Positions 52,260-60,753 of a stretch of DNA of 64,000 nucleotides are shown one piece after another. A model generated the notes under the pieces. The model saw only the letters and a program-made list of their open reading frames with translations, did no database searches and was not told the DNA's origin. The stretch covers positions 62,001 through 126,000 of the forward strand of contig CAYWTS010000004.1 in assembly GCA_964461265.1 (NCBI GenBank), written 5' to 3'. The position numbers were made by a program, and so were the translations under genes. The first letter of the stretch is position 1. The number at the start of each line of letters is the position of its first letter. Source of the stretch: CAYWTS01 sp964461265 (GTDB taxonomy: Bacteria > Bacteroidota > Ignavibacteria > Tepidaquicellales > OLB5).

Positions 52260-54799
52260 TATTTTGCCGGATTAAGAATTAACAGTTTATATTTTTTTTC
52301 AATCATTTCCAATTCATCTGTTGTACCGGTAATATATTCACCATTTAACCACAATCTTGTTTGATCTTTGTAGTTTTTATGCAGAGGCTGTCCGTTTTGT
52401 CCTGTTGTGTTGACGGTAAGAGAATGTTTTACATCTCCAAGATCCACTATCATTCTCATTGAGGAACCAAGTATATTTGTAAAATCACCGTTTTCCAGGG
52501 CATTATTAAAGCTATACACCGAGTTGTTAAGAGTAGTTTGGTCGCCGCCAACGCTATAAGGTCCTATGTTAAAGCTTTTATCGAGTGCTTCAACCGTTCC
52601 AAGCGGATGGCGGAACTTTACCGTATGTATATCTCCCCAGTTCTTTGAACCATTTGCACCTGGTTGTATTTTTTCGTTAAAAAGTTCAATAGCATTAAAC
52701 AAACTTTTACGAATTATTTCGTCTCTGGTTTCGGTAGCAGCAGTATTTACGTTATCGAACCAGGCTGAATTTTTTTTCAGCAGAAGCATTATAGAACGAT
52801 ATGGGAGATTTTGTATGATTAAAAAATCATGAAATACTTCCTTGCCAAGTTCATCTTCATAAGTGTTTTTTAAAAGCATAATGAAAAATAAGCTGTAAAT
52901 TGTGCCAATTTCGCTATTAGGTTTCAAATCCCCGTTCCAGTTTTTAAATTTTTCTAAAAATTTGCTTGTTTCTTCGTCGGTTTTAACATTTTTGTACGCT
53001 TCTAAAATATAGCCGGAAATCTCTTTTGCATAGGGCGATTCATAGCTCATCTGGATAAGCTTGAAATCATTAATGCCAAGCTTTGACCGGTTTGAAAGAA
53101 ATTCCGTTATTTTATCAAATCTGGATGCAGGTTCAAAAATATATGATATATAGAATCTGTCTTTTTGTCCGGTTATTAACCAGTCAAAAGGATTTGTATT
53201 GGCTGTTGCAATGAATTCTTCATTTGGATTGTATACACCGGGCATATTATCAAAGTCAATAAAACCTGTCCATTCTAAATCTTCCGATAGCGGAAAAATG
53301 AAATCATTTTCCTGGATTGATTTCCGTACAGGTATTTTACCGCCTGCATGGTAGCCAATGTTACCGTTTATATCGGCATACATAAAATTCTGTGCCGGTA
53401 CGCAAAACTTTTTTATTCCTTCTTTGAATTCATCCCAGTTCCTTGCGGTATTTATTTTATAAAAAGCATCTACATCATCAGCCAGCTCGAAACCTGTCCA
53501 TTTAAACGTAAGTATCTTATCTTTGAGCGAAATGCAGTCCTGTGCCTGAAGTTCTGCAAATCCCCCGATGCTTAAGTCGGAAATTACAGGACCTATTTTT
53601 GTTAGGTAAACTATGAAGTCGATTTCAGCTGAATCTTTAACAAGAATTTTTTCCGGTATAGAATCGTATGTGTAAACCTGATTCTTTAAATAGTATTTGG
53701 TTTTATCGCCGGAGTCTTTTGTCAGCAGTATAAAATCACAATCATCGTTCATAAGGTTGGTTAATCCCCAAGCGATGTAATTGTTGTGTCCTATAATAAT
53801 CCCCGGGATACCGGGTAATGACATACCTGTTACATTAAGAGTATTGCTATTCAGATATACTTCATACCATTTGGAAGGAGCCTGAAATCCCAGGTGGGGA
53901 TCGTTTGCTATTATGGGTTTTCCGGATTCCGATTTTGCCCCTGAAATAACCCAGCAGTTACTGCCCCCATTTAAATTGTTAAATCCAAGAAATTCACGGT
54001 AATCTGCATAAGTATTGTAAAAATTCCGGGCAATCAATGTAATATTTTTTATATTATGTTCTGAAGCTGAAATTTTTTCCAAAGTATCTGTTTGCTCTGC
54101 TTCAGGTGGCTTAACACGCTTAAAAAGGGTAATGTTTGAGTCAGGAAAAATTTCGGAGGTTTTTTCCAGTCCAGCTTTATTAACGATTTCACCTATTATA
54201 TAATCGGTGAACCATGCTAAATTAAGTTCCCAACCCATAAGTCTGGCAATCATTAGTGAGTGTTCCGGTTTCCATTCATCAGGTTTATAGTTTAGGGCAT
54301 CAAATTCGATAGGGGGATTCTCACGATGCTCTTCTATGAAACTGTTTACTCCATCAGCGTAATTTTGCAGTATTTGTTTAGAATGTTCCGATAAGCTATG
54401 TGATAAAATATAAGAAAATCTGTGTATACCAATAGTTCTGAACAATTTGTCAAAATCGATTGTTTTGCTTCCGAAGATTTCGGAAAGCCTGCCTTCAGCA
54501 ACTCTTCTTGCCAAATCCATTTGCCATAGACGGTCGCGGGCATGAACATAACCTAACGTAAAGTATGCGTCGTGTTCATTTTTTGAGAAAATGTGCGGTG
54601 TTCCGTATGAATTTGAATATATTTTTACTTCTGTAATTAATCCGCTGGTATTAAATATGCCTTCATCGGGGTAGAACGATTTTTTTGTCAGGTAATTAAA
54701 AAGTAATCCCAGCGTAAGTGCCGCCGGGATTACTATTATAAAAAAACCCAGGAACGATTTTACGTATTTGTTCATTAAAATCTGCACAAATATAACCAT
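52259..54799 (-). CDS. Penicillin acylase family protein
   Basis: A 846-residue Ntn-hydrolase precursor of the penicillin/N-acyl-homoserine lactone acylase family. A membrane anchor or signal near residues 16-36 implies export. LGYVHARDRLWQMDLARRVAEGRLSEI lies in the alpha chain. The autocatalytic cut is expected before the Ser in NGGSNCWVISGAKSESGKPI (about residue 282); IANDPHLGFQAPSKWYEVYL and IPGIIIGHNNYIAWGLTN follow. Met at 54775 (MNKYVKSFLG) may be the true start. Substrate not determined. Confidence 0.9.
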   Translation of the reverse strand: MVIFVQILMNKYVKSFLGFFIIVIPAALTLGLLFNYLTKKSFYPDEGIFNTSGLITEVKIYSNSYGTPHIFSKNEHDAYFTLGYVHARDRLWQMDLARRVAEGRLSEIFGSKTIDFDKLFRTIGIHRFSYILSHSLSEHSKQILQNYADGVNSFIEEHRENPPIEFDALNYKPDEWKPEHSLMIARLMGWELNLAWFTDYIIGEIVNKAGLEKTSEIFPDSNITLFKRVKPPEAEQTDTLEKISASEHNIKNITLIARNFYNTYADYREFLGFNNLNGGSNCWVISGAKSESGKPIIANDPHLGFQAPSKWYEVYLNSNTLNVTGMSLPGIPGIIIGHNNYIAWGLTNLMNDDCDFILLTKDSGDKTKYYLKNQVYTYDSIPEKILVKDSAEIDFIVYLTKIGPVISDLSIGGFAELQAQDCISLKDKILTFKWTGFELADDVDAFYKINTARNWDEFKEGIKKFCVPAQNFMYADINGNIGYHAGGKIPVRKSIQENDFIFPLSEDLEWTGFIDFDNMPGVYNPNEEFIATANTNPFDWLITGQKDRFYISYIFEPASRFDKITEFLSNRSKLGINDFKLIQMSYESPYAKEISGYILEAYKNVKTDEETSKFLEKFKNWNGDLKPNSEIGTIYSLFFIMLLKNTYEDELGKEVFHDFLIIQNLPYRSIMLLLKKNSAWFDNVNTAATETRDEIIRKSLFNAIELFNEKIQPGANGSKNWGDIHTVKFRHPLGTVEALDKSFNIGPYSVGGDQTTLNNSVYSFNNALENGDFTNILGSSMRMIVDLGDVKHSLTVNTTGQNGQPLHKNYKDQTRLWLNGEYITGTTDELEMIEKKYKLLILNPAK

Positions 54800-54837
54800 A
54801 TTAGTTTTGAACTAAAATTGTTATTTTACTACAAAAT

Positions 54838-55980
54838 ATGAAATTTGTTATGAAAAAACTTGTAATTGTACTCTTTTTTACAACAGGCATATCGTCATTT
54901 TCGCAGGTTCAGTTCCAAAAAGGTACATTGAATGATATGTTTTCGATTGCCAAAGAACAAAATAAAGTTCTTATGGTCGATGTTTTAACCGAATGGTGCA
55001 AATGGTGCATTGAACTTGACAATAAAGTATATGCAAGGCAGGATATAGGTAACTTTGCAAATGCTAATCAAATAAATTATAAGATTGATGCAGAAAAGGG
55101 TGAGGGCGTTGAATTTGCGAAGAAATATAAAGTAACGGGATATCCTACAATACTGTTCCTTGATGGTGAAGGAAACGAAATAGACAGGATCATTGGATAT
55201 TATCCGGCAAAAGATTTTCTTGAAATGATGACTGATTATAACAAAGGTATTAATACATTTTCTTATTTAAAAGAAGTACTGGAGAAAAATCCGGAAGACA
55301 TCGATGCTAATCTGAAAATTGCCGATAAATATCTGCAGCTTGGAGACTATGCCAATTCTGTAAAACACCTTTCAATTATTTTACGGGTAGATTCCGCAAA
55401 TATTAACGGAAAAACCGATGATGCTAAATTAAAACTAATCTCATTAACTGAAGAATTATTTAAAAATACACAATTATATGTAGATGAAATAAAGGAAGCA
55501 TATAAAAAATTTGTAATTTCACTTAAGGCGGAAGCATTGAATAATTTCATCACTAATAATCCTGATAGCGATGTTTTAAAAGACGCTTACTTATCCATAT
55601 CCGAATCTTATTTCTATGAATTGAACGACCTTGAAAATTCCGAGAAATACTATAAGCAGACACTTAGTTTATACCCAGACGACGATATGGTAAAATTAAG
55701 TTATGGACAATTTTTAAATTCACGTGCAAACGGACTTTCTGAAAGCGGTAACAATGCTGATGATTACGAAAAGGGATTAAGTTTAATTGAGGCAGCTTTA
55801 CCTTTTGTAATGGGTTCGGTGAATGAAGCGAGTTCTTATTATATACAATCCAAGCTCCTTTTTAAGCTGGAAAAGTATGATGAAGCTCTCGAATCGATAA
55901 ACAAGGCACTTAAGATATTCGACAGGAAACTATACCAAGACCACAAAGAAAAAGTTGAAAAGCAAATGAGCTCCCGCTGA
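54838..55980 (+). CDS. Exported thioredoxin-fold protein with TPR-like repeats
   Basis: A 380-residue protein. A signal peptide (MKKLVIVLFFTTGISSFSQ, starting at residue 5) leads to a thioredoxin-like domain with WCKWC at about 53-57 and a cis-Pro segment KVTGYPTILFLDGEG (about 101-114). The rest is helical, with TPR-like units (LKIADKYLQLGDYANSVKHL; EKYDEALESINKALKIF). ATG at 54850 may be the true start. It is periplasmic; it may be a thiol reductase. It touches the next gene by one base. Confidence 0.83.
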   Translation: MKFVMKKLVIVLFFTTGISSFSQVQFQKGTLNDMFSIAKEQNKVLMVDVLTEWCKWCIELDNKVYARQDIGNFANANQINYKIDAEKGEGVEFAKKYKVTGYPTILFLDGEGNEIDRIIGYYPAKDFLEMMTDYNKGINTFSYLKEVLEKNPEDIDANLKIADKYLQLGDYANSVKHLSIILRVDSANINGKTDDAKLKLISLTEELFKNTQLYVDEIKEAYKKFVISLKAEALNNFITNNPDSDVLKDAYLSISESYFYELNDLENSEKYYKQTLSLYPDDDMVKLSYGQFLNSRANGLSESGNNADDYEKGLSLIEAALPFVMGSVNEASSYYIQSKLLFKLEKYDEALESINKALKIFDRKLYQDHKEKVEKQMSSR

Positions 55981-56393
55981 TGAAAAGTCTTACCGGATAT
56001 ATAATGAAGGTTTTTATGATTCTTTTTATGCTGTTATGCATTGCTGTACTTGTGAACAGTACTTTAGATGTATATAATAATTTTGCTTACGATAAAGCAG
56101 TTGTCCGTGATTCACCTTATGGATCCACACCCTTGCTTACCAATCCCGGGGATTTTAAAAGTGCAGACGGACAGATGAAAAACGGTGATTATGTTTACGT
56201 TGTCGACTGGCTTTCGGCATATGAGAATAAAATCCCATTTGCTAAGGTAAAATCTAAGCTTAAAGAAGGATTTATTAATAACAGGCTGCTGGTTGAAACG
56301 AACCTGAACATAAAACCTGTTATTTCGGTGTTGCTGCTGGTTTCATTAATGATTTATTTTACGCGAAAAATTTTTAAAAAATTTGTTTTCTGA
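55980..56393 (+). CDS. Small membrane protein with a periplasmic SH3-like part, unknown
   Basis: A 137-residue protein not recognised by name. One helix at about 9-27 and one at about 112-128 flank an 80-residue segment with VVRDSPYGSTPLLTNPGDF and MKNGDYVYVVDWLSAY, which reads like an SH3b-type beta fold. It starts one base before the end of the thioredoxin-like gene and its end precedes purS by one base, so it is translated with them. Confidence 0.6.
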   Translation: MKSLTGYIMKVFMILFMLLCIAVLVNSTLDVYNNFAYDKAVVRDSPYGSTPLLTNPGDFKSADGQMKNGDYVYVVDWLSAYENKIPFAKVKSKLKEGFINNRLLVETNLNIKPVISVLLLVSLMIYFTRKIFKKFVF

Positions 56394-56394
56394 T

Positions 56395-56655
56395 ATGTAC
56401 AGATCAAGAATTAAAATTACATTAAGAAGATCGATCCTTGACCCGCAGGGCAAGGCAGTAGAACATTCTATACAAAGCCTCGGTTTTAAAAATGTTCTCG
56501 ATACAAGAATCGGGAAATACATTGAGCTTTCACTCGATGTAATTACCGAGGATGAAGCAAGAAAAATCACCGATGAAGTTTGTAAAAAGATTCTGGCAAA
56601 TCCCGTTATGGAAGATTTTGAATTTGATGTAATTAAGCTGAACGGTAAACCTTAA
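56395..56655 (+). CDS. purS: Phosphoribosylformylglycinamidine synthase subunit PurS
   Basis: The small PurS partner of PurQ and PurL in purine synthesis. It begins [30 protein letters not shown], the usual PurS opening, and runs 86 residues. ATG at 56395 is preferred to the frame start at 56383 because it fits the family and lies just after the previous stop. Its stop overlaps the start of purQ (TAATG). Confidence 0.9.
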   Translation: MYRSRIKITLRRSILDPQGKAVEHSIQSLGFKNVLDTRIGKYIELSLDVITEDEARKITDEVCKKILANPVMEDFEFDVIKLNGKP

Positions 56656-57338
56656 TGTCGAAAATTAAGTTTGGCATAATAATTTTCCCTGGTTCAAATT
56701 GCGACCATGATGCTTATCATGTATTAAAACATATTTTACAGCAGGAGGTTCGGTTCCTCTGGCATAAAGAAAACTCGGTAGGTGACCGAGATGTAATTAT
56801 AGTTCCGGGCGGTTTTTCGTATGGCGACTATTTAAGATGCGGAGCAATTGCACGATTTTCCAGCATAATGAAAGACGTAGTCAGGTTTGCCAATAACGGC
56901 GGTATTGTTATGGGTATTTGCAACGGTTTCCAGATTGTTTGTGAAGCCGGGCTGTTACCGGGTGCATTGATGCGAAATGCAAATCTTAAGTTTGTTTGTA
57001 AAACGGTTACATTGAATATTGTAAACAAAGAAACCATTTTTACAAGACTGTATAACAGTAACGCAAATATTGACACGATTAGAATACCTATTGCACATGC
57101 AGAGGGAAATTACTGCTGTGATGAGGATACACTTAAGGAACTTCAGGATAACCAACGGATTGTTTTCAGGTATGCTGATAATCCGAACGGTTCGGTAGAT
57201 AATATTGCGGGAATCATTAATAAAAAAGGTAATGTATTAGGAATGATGCCGCACCCTGAAAGAGCAAGCGAGAAAGCAATGGGAAGCATTGACGGTAAAT
57301 TTATTTTTCAAAGCATAATTGAAAGTTTAAACAAATAA
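56655..57338 (+). CDS. purQ: Phosphoribosylformylglycinamidine synthase, glutaminase subunit PurQ
   Basis: PurQ supplies ammonia from glutamine for FGAM synthesis. It has [14 protein letters not shown] near the start, [17 protein letters not shown], the nucleophile Cys in MGICNGFQ (about 86-92), and the His/Glu pair in [14 protein letters not shown]. 227 residues fits the two-subunit form used with PurS. purL is not in the window. The tatA ribosome site follows at once. Confidence 0.96.
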   Translation: MSKIKFGIIIFPGSNCDHDAYHVLKHILQQEVRFLWHKENSVGDRDVIIVPGGFSYGDYLRCGAIARFSSIMKDVVRFANNGGIVMGICNGFQIVCEAGLLPGALMRNANLKFVCKTVTLNIVNKETIFTRLYNSNANIDTIRIPIAHAEGNYCCDEDTLKELQDNQRIVFRYADNPNGSVDNIAGIINKKGNVLGMMPHPERASEKAMGSIDGKFIFQSIIESLNK

Positions 57339-57350
57339 AAGGAGGATAAA

Positions 57351-57533
57351 ATGTTTGGTCTTGGCACACAGGAAATAATTTTAATTGTACTGGTTATTTT
57401 GGTTCTGTTTGGAGCCAAAAAAATCCCTGATATGATGCAGGGTCTGGGGAAGGGGATACGTGAATTTAAGAAAGCTGCCAAAGATGTAGAGGATGAAGTT
57501 ACAAATGTGAATGATGACAATAAAAAAAGTTAA
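57351..57533 (+). CDS. tatA: Sec-independent translocase TatA/E
   Basis: A 60-residue protein of the twin-arginine translocase. One membrane helix ([19 protein letters not shown]) is followed by the amphipathic helix ([18 protein letters not shown]) and a short acidic tail. It has a strong GGAGG ribosome site at 57341-57345. TatC is not seen here. Confidence 0.92.
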   Translation: MFGLGTQEIILIVLVILVLFGAKKIPDMMQGLGKGIREFKKAAKDVEDEVTNVNDDNKKS

Positions 57534-57677
57534 AAATTATTTATTAACATCTCATATTTAATATCAGGCTTTTTAGTACTCTTGTGGAGGGGATAAAAGT
57601 TACCGAATATTTGTAGCAGAACCTGAATGGAAAGCAACCTAATACTTTCCTTTTATAAAATAAGAATGCGGTTATTT

Positions 57678-57980
57678 TTATGAATAATTGTTGATCCCCA
57701 GTTTTTCAAGTTCCGGGATAGCGATTTCTACATGCTGCTTCAGCTTAAGAAGTGTGGCTTTTTGTTCATCACCAAGATACCATATTTTGGTTTTTTTGAA
57801 TTTAAATCCTTTTAGTAATTTACTGCCTATAAAATCTTTTACCTGATGCAGGTCTGAATTATGGTTAAGAACTATTCCCCGAATATAACTTTTACCTGCG
57901 TTTATGTATGTATCAAGCTTGATTGGTATAGAATGAGCTTGAAGATCTGATATTATTTTTATTAACTGTTCTTTTTCCAT
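57678..57980 (-). CDS. Small protein of unknown function
   Basis: A 100-residue, Lys-rich soluble protein not recognised. It has a possible strand-helix layout around YIRGIVLNHNSDLHQVKDFI and GFKFKKTKIWYLGDEQKATLLKLK. No signal or membrane helix is seen. It stands alone on the minus strand between tatA and the channel gene, and codon use looks like the neighbours. It may be a real gene, but nothing ties it to a function. Confidence 0.5.
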   Translation of the reverse strand: MEKEQLIKIISDLQAHSIPIKLDTYINAGKSYIRGIVLNHNSDLHQVKDFIGSKLLKGFKFKKTKIWYLGDEQKATLLKLKQHVEIAIPELEKLGINNYS

Positions 57981-58080
57981 TAACTATACTTTGATTTAAT
58001 GTAAAATTACTTACCCTCTGAAAATTATTAAAGGTTAAAATACATATAACTATAACTTTTATAAGTGAATTTTTATTTAG

Positions 58081-58088
58081 TAAATTTG
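58081..58088 (+). promoter_or_regulatory. Candidate -7 element (TAnnTTTG) ahead of the channel gene
   Basis: TAAATTTG lies 17 bases before the ATG at 58105 and fits TAnnTTTG; a TTTT run lies about 21 bases ahead in place of TTTG. Tentative. Confidence 0.3.
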
Positions 58089-58104
58089 TTAAGTATTAAT
58101 ATTT

Positions 58105-59067
58105 ATGTTTAAAATTCTTTGCCTTTTAATTTCAGTTTGTGCAGCATTTTCATTATATGCTCAGGAGTCAGAAGAACTTAGCGTTCGGGATACCGCCAAA
58201 ATCGGGGTTTATATTATTTCGCTATATGACCTGGATTTCCCCGCCAATGAGTTAAATGTAGATTTTTATGTATGGTATAATTCAAAAAATGACAGTCTGC
58301 GGCTGCTTGAAACCTTTGAACTGATTAATGCAAAAGATTTTACAAAAATGGGGGAAACTTCCGAAAGAATAGGAGAAATTGTGTATGAATCAATGCGGTG
58401 CAAGGCAAAGATAAAAAAGGAATGGGATGTACGTGATTTTCCTTTCGATAAGCAGATGGTAGAAATTATTATTGAGGATATTGATAAAGATAATACTGAA
58501 TTGATATTTATACCGGATACAGCTGCCAGCATGATAGATGAAGGGGTGCATCTTGAAGGCTGGGAAATTCGAGATTACACTATTAAAGTTATTGACCATA
58601 CTTATAAAACAACTTACGGTCATCCCTCATTAAAACCAGGCGATTATTCAACCTATTCCAGAGTAGTTGTGTATTTTAATATTACAAGGGCAGGAGGAGG
58701 ACTCTTTTTTAAACTGTTCATAGGACTTTTTATCTCGGTACTGATTGCACTGGTTACGTTCTTTATTAATCCAACAGATCTCGACCCCAGGTTTGGTTTA
58801 TCGGTTGGTGCTATATTTGCTGCTATAGCCAGCCAGTATGTGATTACTTCTACTTTACCTGTAAGCCAGCAGCTTACCTTAGTCGATTTACTGCATGATA
58901 TTTCGTTCGTCTATATTTTCTTGTGTATTTTAATTTCTGTAATTTCTCTTTACCTGATGAAAAACAACCGGGGGAAAATTTCTGTTAAGCTTGATAAATA
59001 TTCGTTTTTTGTACTTATTGTATCATATATTGTGATAGCATCAATAATTGTAGCAGGAAGTATTTAG
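58105..59067 (+). CDS. Pentameric ligand-gated ion channel-like protein (Cys-loop receptor relative)
   Basis: A 320-residue membrane protein with the layout of prokaryotic Cys-loop receptor relatives such as GLIC/ELIC. A signal peptide (1-20) precedes a beta-rich extracellular domain with the family mark WDVRDFPFDKQ (Trp107, FPFDKQ at 112-117) and no paired Cys, as in bacterial members. Four hydrophobic helices follow: M1 about 200-221, M2 about 229-249 with GLSVGAIFAAIASQYVIT lining the pore, M3 about 262-285 and M4 about 299-319. The loop between M3 and M4 is very short. Ligand and ion choice cannot be told. Confidence 0.82.
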   Translation: MFKILCLLISVCAAFSLYAQESEELSVRDTAKIGVYIISLYDLDFPANELNVDFYVWYNSKNDSLRLLETFELINAKDFTKMGETSERIGEIVYESMRCKAKIKKEWDVRDFPFDKQMVEIIIEDIDKDNTELIFIPDTAASMIDEGVHLEGWEIRDYTIKVIDHTYKTTYGHPSLKPGDYSTYSRVVVYFNITRAGGGLFFKLFIGLFISVLIALVTFFINPTDLDPRFGLSVGAIFAAIASQYVITSTLPVSQQLTLVDLLHDISFVYIFLCILISVISLYLMKNNRGKISVKLDKYSFFVLIVSYIVIASIIVAGSI

Positions 59068-59171
59068 ATACAGTATTATATCAATGTATATTAGTCTTTT
59101 TATAAAATAAGTTTTGTGCTGATGTCATGACTATAGTAATATAAAACAATCATCTATGTATTTATTTCTAT

Positions 59172-59600
59172 ATGACAGCTAGAATTTTGATATTGTGTAC
59201 AGGTAATTCATGCCGAAGCCAGATGGCAGAGGGAATTTTAAAATCTCTTGATCCGAACCTGGAGGTCTATTCGGCAGGTACACGGCCTGAAAAGCAGGTG
59301 AATATAAATGCGGTTAGAGTAATGAAGGAACTCGGTATAGATATTAGCAAAAACTATCCTAAGAATGCAGAGAAATTTAATAATGAACCTTTTGATTATG
59401 TTATTACCGTATGTGATAATGCCAAAGAGACCTGCCCTGTTTTTACAGGCAATGTTAAACACAGGCTACATATCGGATTTCATGACCCCGCAGTTGCCAC
59501 CGGCACTGAAGAAGAAATTCTTGAAGTTTACAGAAGCGTTCGTGATGAAATTTTGAAAGAGTTCACCCGGTTTTATGAAAATATTAAGAACAAAACTTAA
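59172..59600 (+). CDS. arsC: Thioredoxin-coupled arsenate reductase ArsC (LMW-PTP fold)
   Basis: A 142-residue enzyme that reduces arsenate to arsenite. The P-loop CTGNSCR (Cys9-Arg15) is the phosphatase-like active site, and Cys81 and Cys88 (VCDNAKETCPVF) match the redox pair of S. aureus ArsC (82, 89). No arsR or efflux gene lies nearby. A palindrome follows its stop. Confidence 0.92.
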   Translation: MTARILILCTGNSCRSQMAEGILKSLDPNLEVYSAGTRPEKQVNINAVRVMKELGIDISKNYPKNAEKFNNEPFDYVITVCDNAKETCPVFTGNVKHRLHIGFHDPAVATGTEEEILEVYRSVRDEILKEFTRFYENIKNKT

Positions 59601-59640
59601 TTTTGATTATTCACTTATAGCGGAGCAGGCAGAATTGCAT

Positions 59641-59671
59641 AACCTGACAGGTCTAAAAGACCTGTCAGGTT
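59641..59671. repeat. Palindromic intergenic repeat, copy 2 / likely bidirectional terminator
   Basis: A perfect 14-base stem, AACCTGACAGGTCT (59641-59654) and AGACCTGTCAGGTT (59658-59671), with a three-base loop. It lies between the ends of arsC and tonB, which converge. The core is that of copy 1 at 8437. Confidence 0.82.
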
Positions 59672-59702
59672 TATGAATAAATGGGAGAATACAAAAGAAA
59701 TT

Positions 59703-60509
59703 TTATTTCAGTTCAAATTTAAACGGAACTGTAACCCACACCTTTACAGTTTTACCGTTATTTAATCCGGGTTTAAACTGAAGCAGCATAGCCTTTTCTT
59801 TAACTTCATTGTAAAACACACCGGGTCCTGTTAATTTTCCTGTCTTTTCTACATAACCTTCCTGGTTTACAAGTACTTTCACTGTAACATTACCCTGAAC
59901 CTGTGCTTCTAAAGCAATTTCAGGGTATTTCATCATGTTGTTAACCTGTGCAAAGTTTACGCATTCAGGAATAACATCGACTTCTGTCGGCTGAAAGATT
60001 ATTACATCAGGGTCTTTTTTAATTTTATCTTCGATTTTATTAATATTCCTATCAATTGTATTATCATCTACTTTAGCGTAGTCATCGCTATAAGGAACAA
60101 TTCCTGTTGTATCGCCTTCTCTTGCAACATTGTTGCCGGTTGTGTCAAGTTCATTTTGTGTTTTCAATGTAATTTTGTCAGCCTGGTCTTTTGGTACCCA
60201 GACCGGAGTTAAAGCAGCAAGGTCTTTTATTGCCTGTATTATATTCTGATTTGGGACATCAATTTTTTTATCAGTTTTATCATTATCATTATTATCGTAA
60301 AGATCATCAAAATTAAATATTTTTGGACCTTTATTTATGTCATCATCAGCTTTTAATCTGTTCATATAACTTGCCAGCAAATACATGCCAATAATAACAC
60401 AATGAATAATTAATGCGTAAATTAAGCCTTTTGTAAGGTTTTTCCGATATATACTTTTAATCTCTGCAGCTCCGTATTGGCTGTTATCGGTTTTATTTCT
60501 TAATTTCAT
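59703..60509 (-). CDS. Energy transducer TonB family protein
   Basis: A 268-residue protein that passes proton-motive force to outer-membrane transporters. A membrane helix lies at about 29-49 (GLIYALIIHCVIIGMYLLASYM), then an acidic linker rich in Asp/Asn, and a C-terminal TonB domain at about 185-268 (VQGNVTVKVLVNQEGYVEKTG; VTVPFKFEL). AGGAGG lies before the ATG (60515-60520). ExbB and ExbD are not in the window. Confidence 0.9.
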   Translation of the reverse strand: MKLRNKTDNSQYGAAEIKSIYRKNLTKGLIYALIIHCVIIGMYLLASYMNRLKADDDINKGPKIFNFDDLYDNNDNDKTDKKIDVPNQNIIQAIKDLAALTPVWVPKDQADKITLKTQNELDTTGNNVAREGDTTGIVPYSDDYAKVDDNTIDRNINKIEDKIKKDPDVIIFQPTEVDVIPECVNFAQVNNMMKYPEIALEAQVQGNVTVKVLVNQEGYVEKTGKLTGPGVFYNEVKEKAMLLQFKPGLNNGKTVKVWVTVPFKFELK

Positions 60510-60753
60510 GGCTTCCTCCTGTTTTTAATTCAGGTTAGGCTTCTTAATAATTTTACTTGAAGAAGTTTAAAATGTTCCGTGATGCGATTTGGGATTTCCT
60601 GTGTATTGCCTAACGTGTGACGGAAGTAATTCCTGACCTAACAGGTACCTGAGTTAAACGGGTTCGGAGACTGAGGATTTGTTTGAGAAGAATTAGGCTG
60701 GTTTCACTAGACTGCTCAGAAACTAAGCATTCATATAAATTTGCTTTTTAAAA

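Noticed and set aside
59172..59600. An arsenic resistance operon
   Set aside because: Only arsC is present; no arsR, arsB or acr3 is adjacent.
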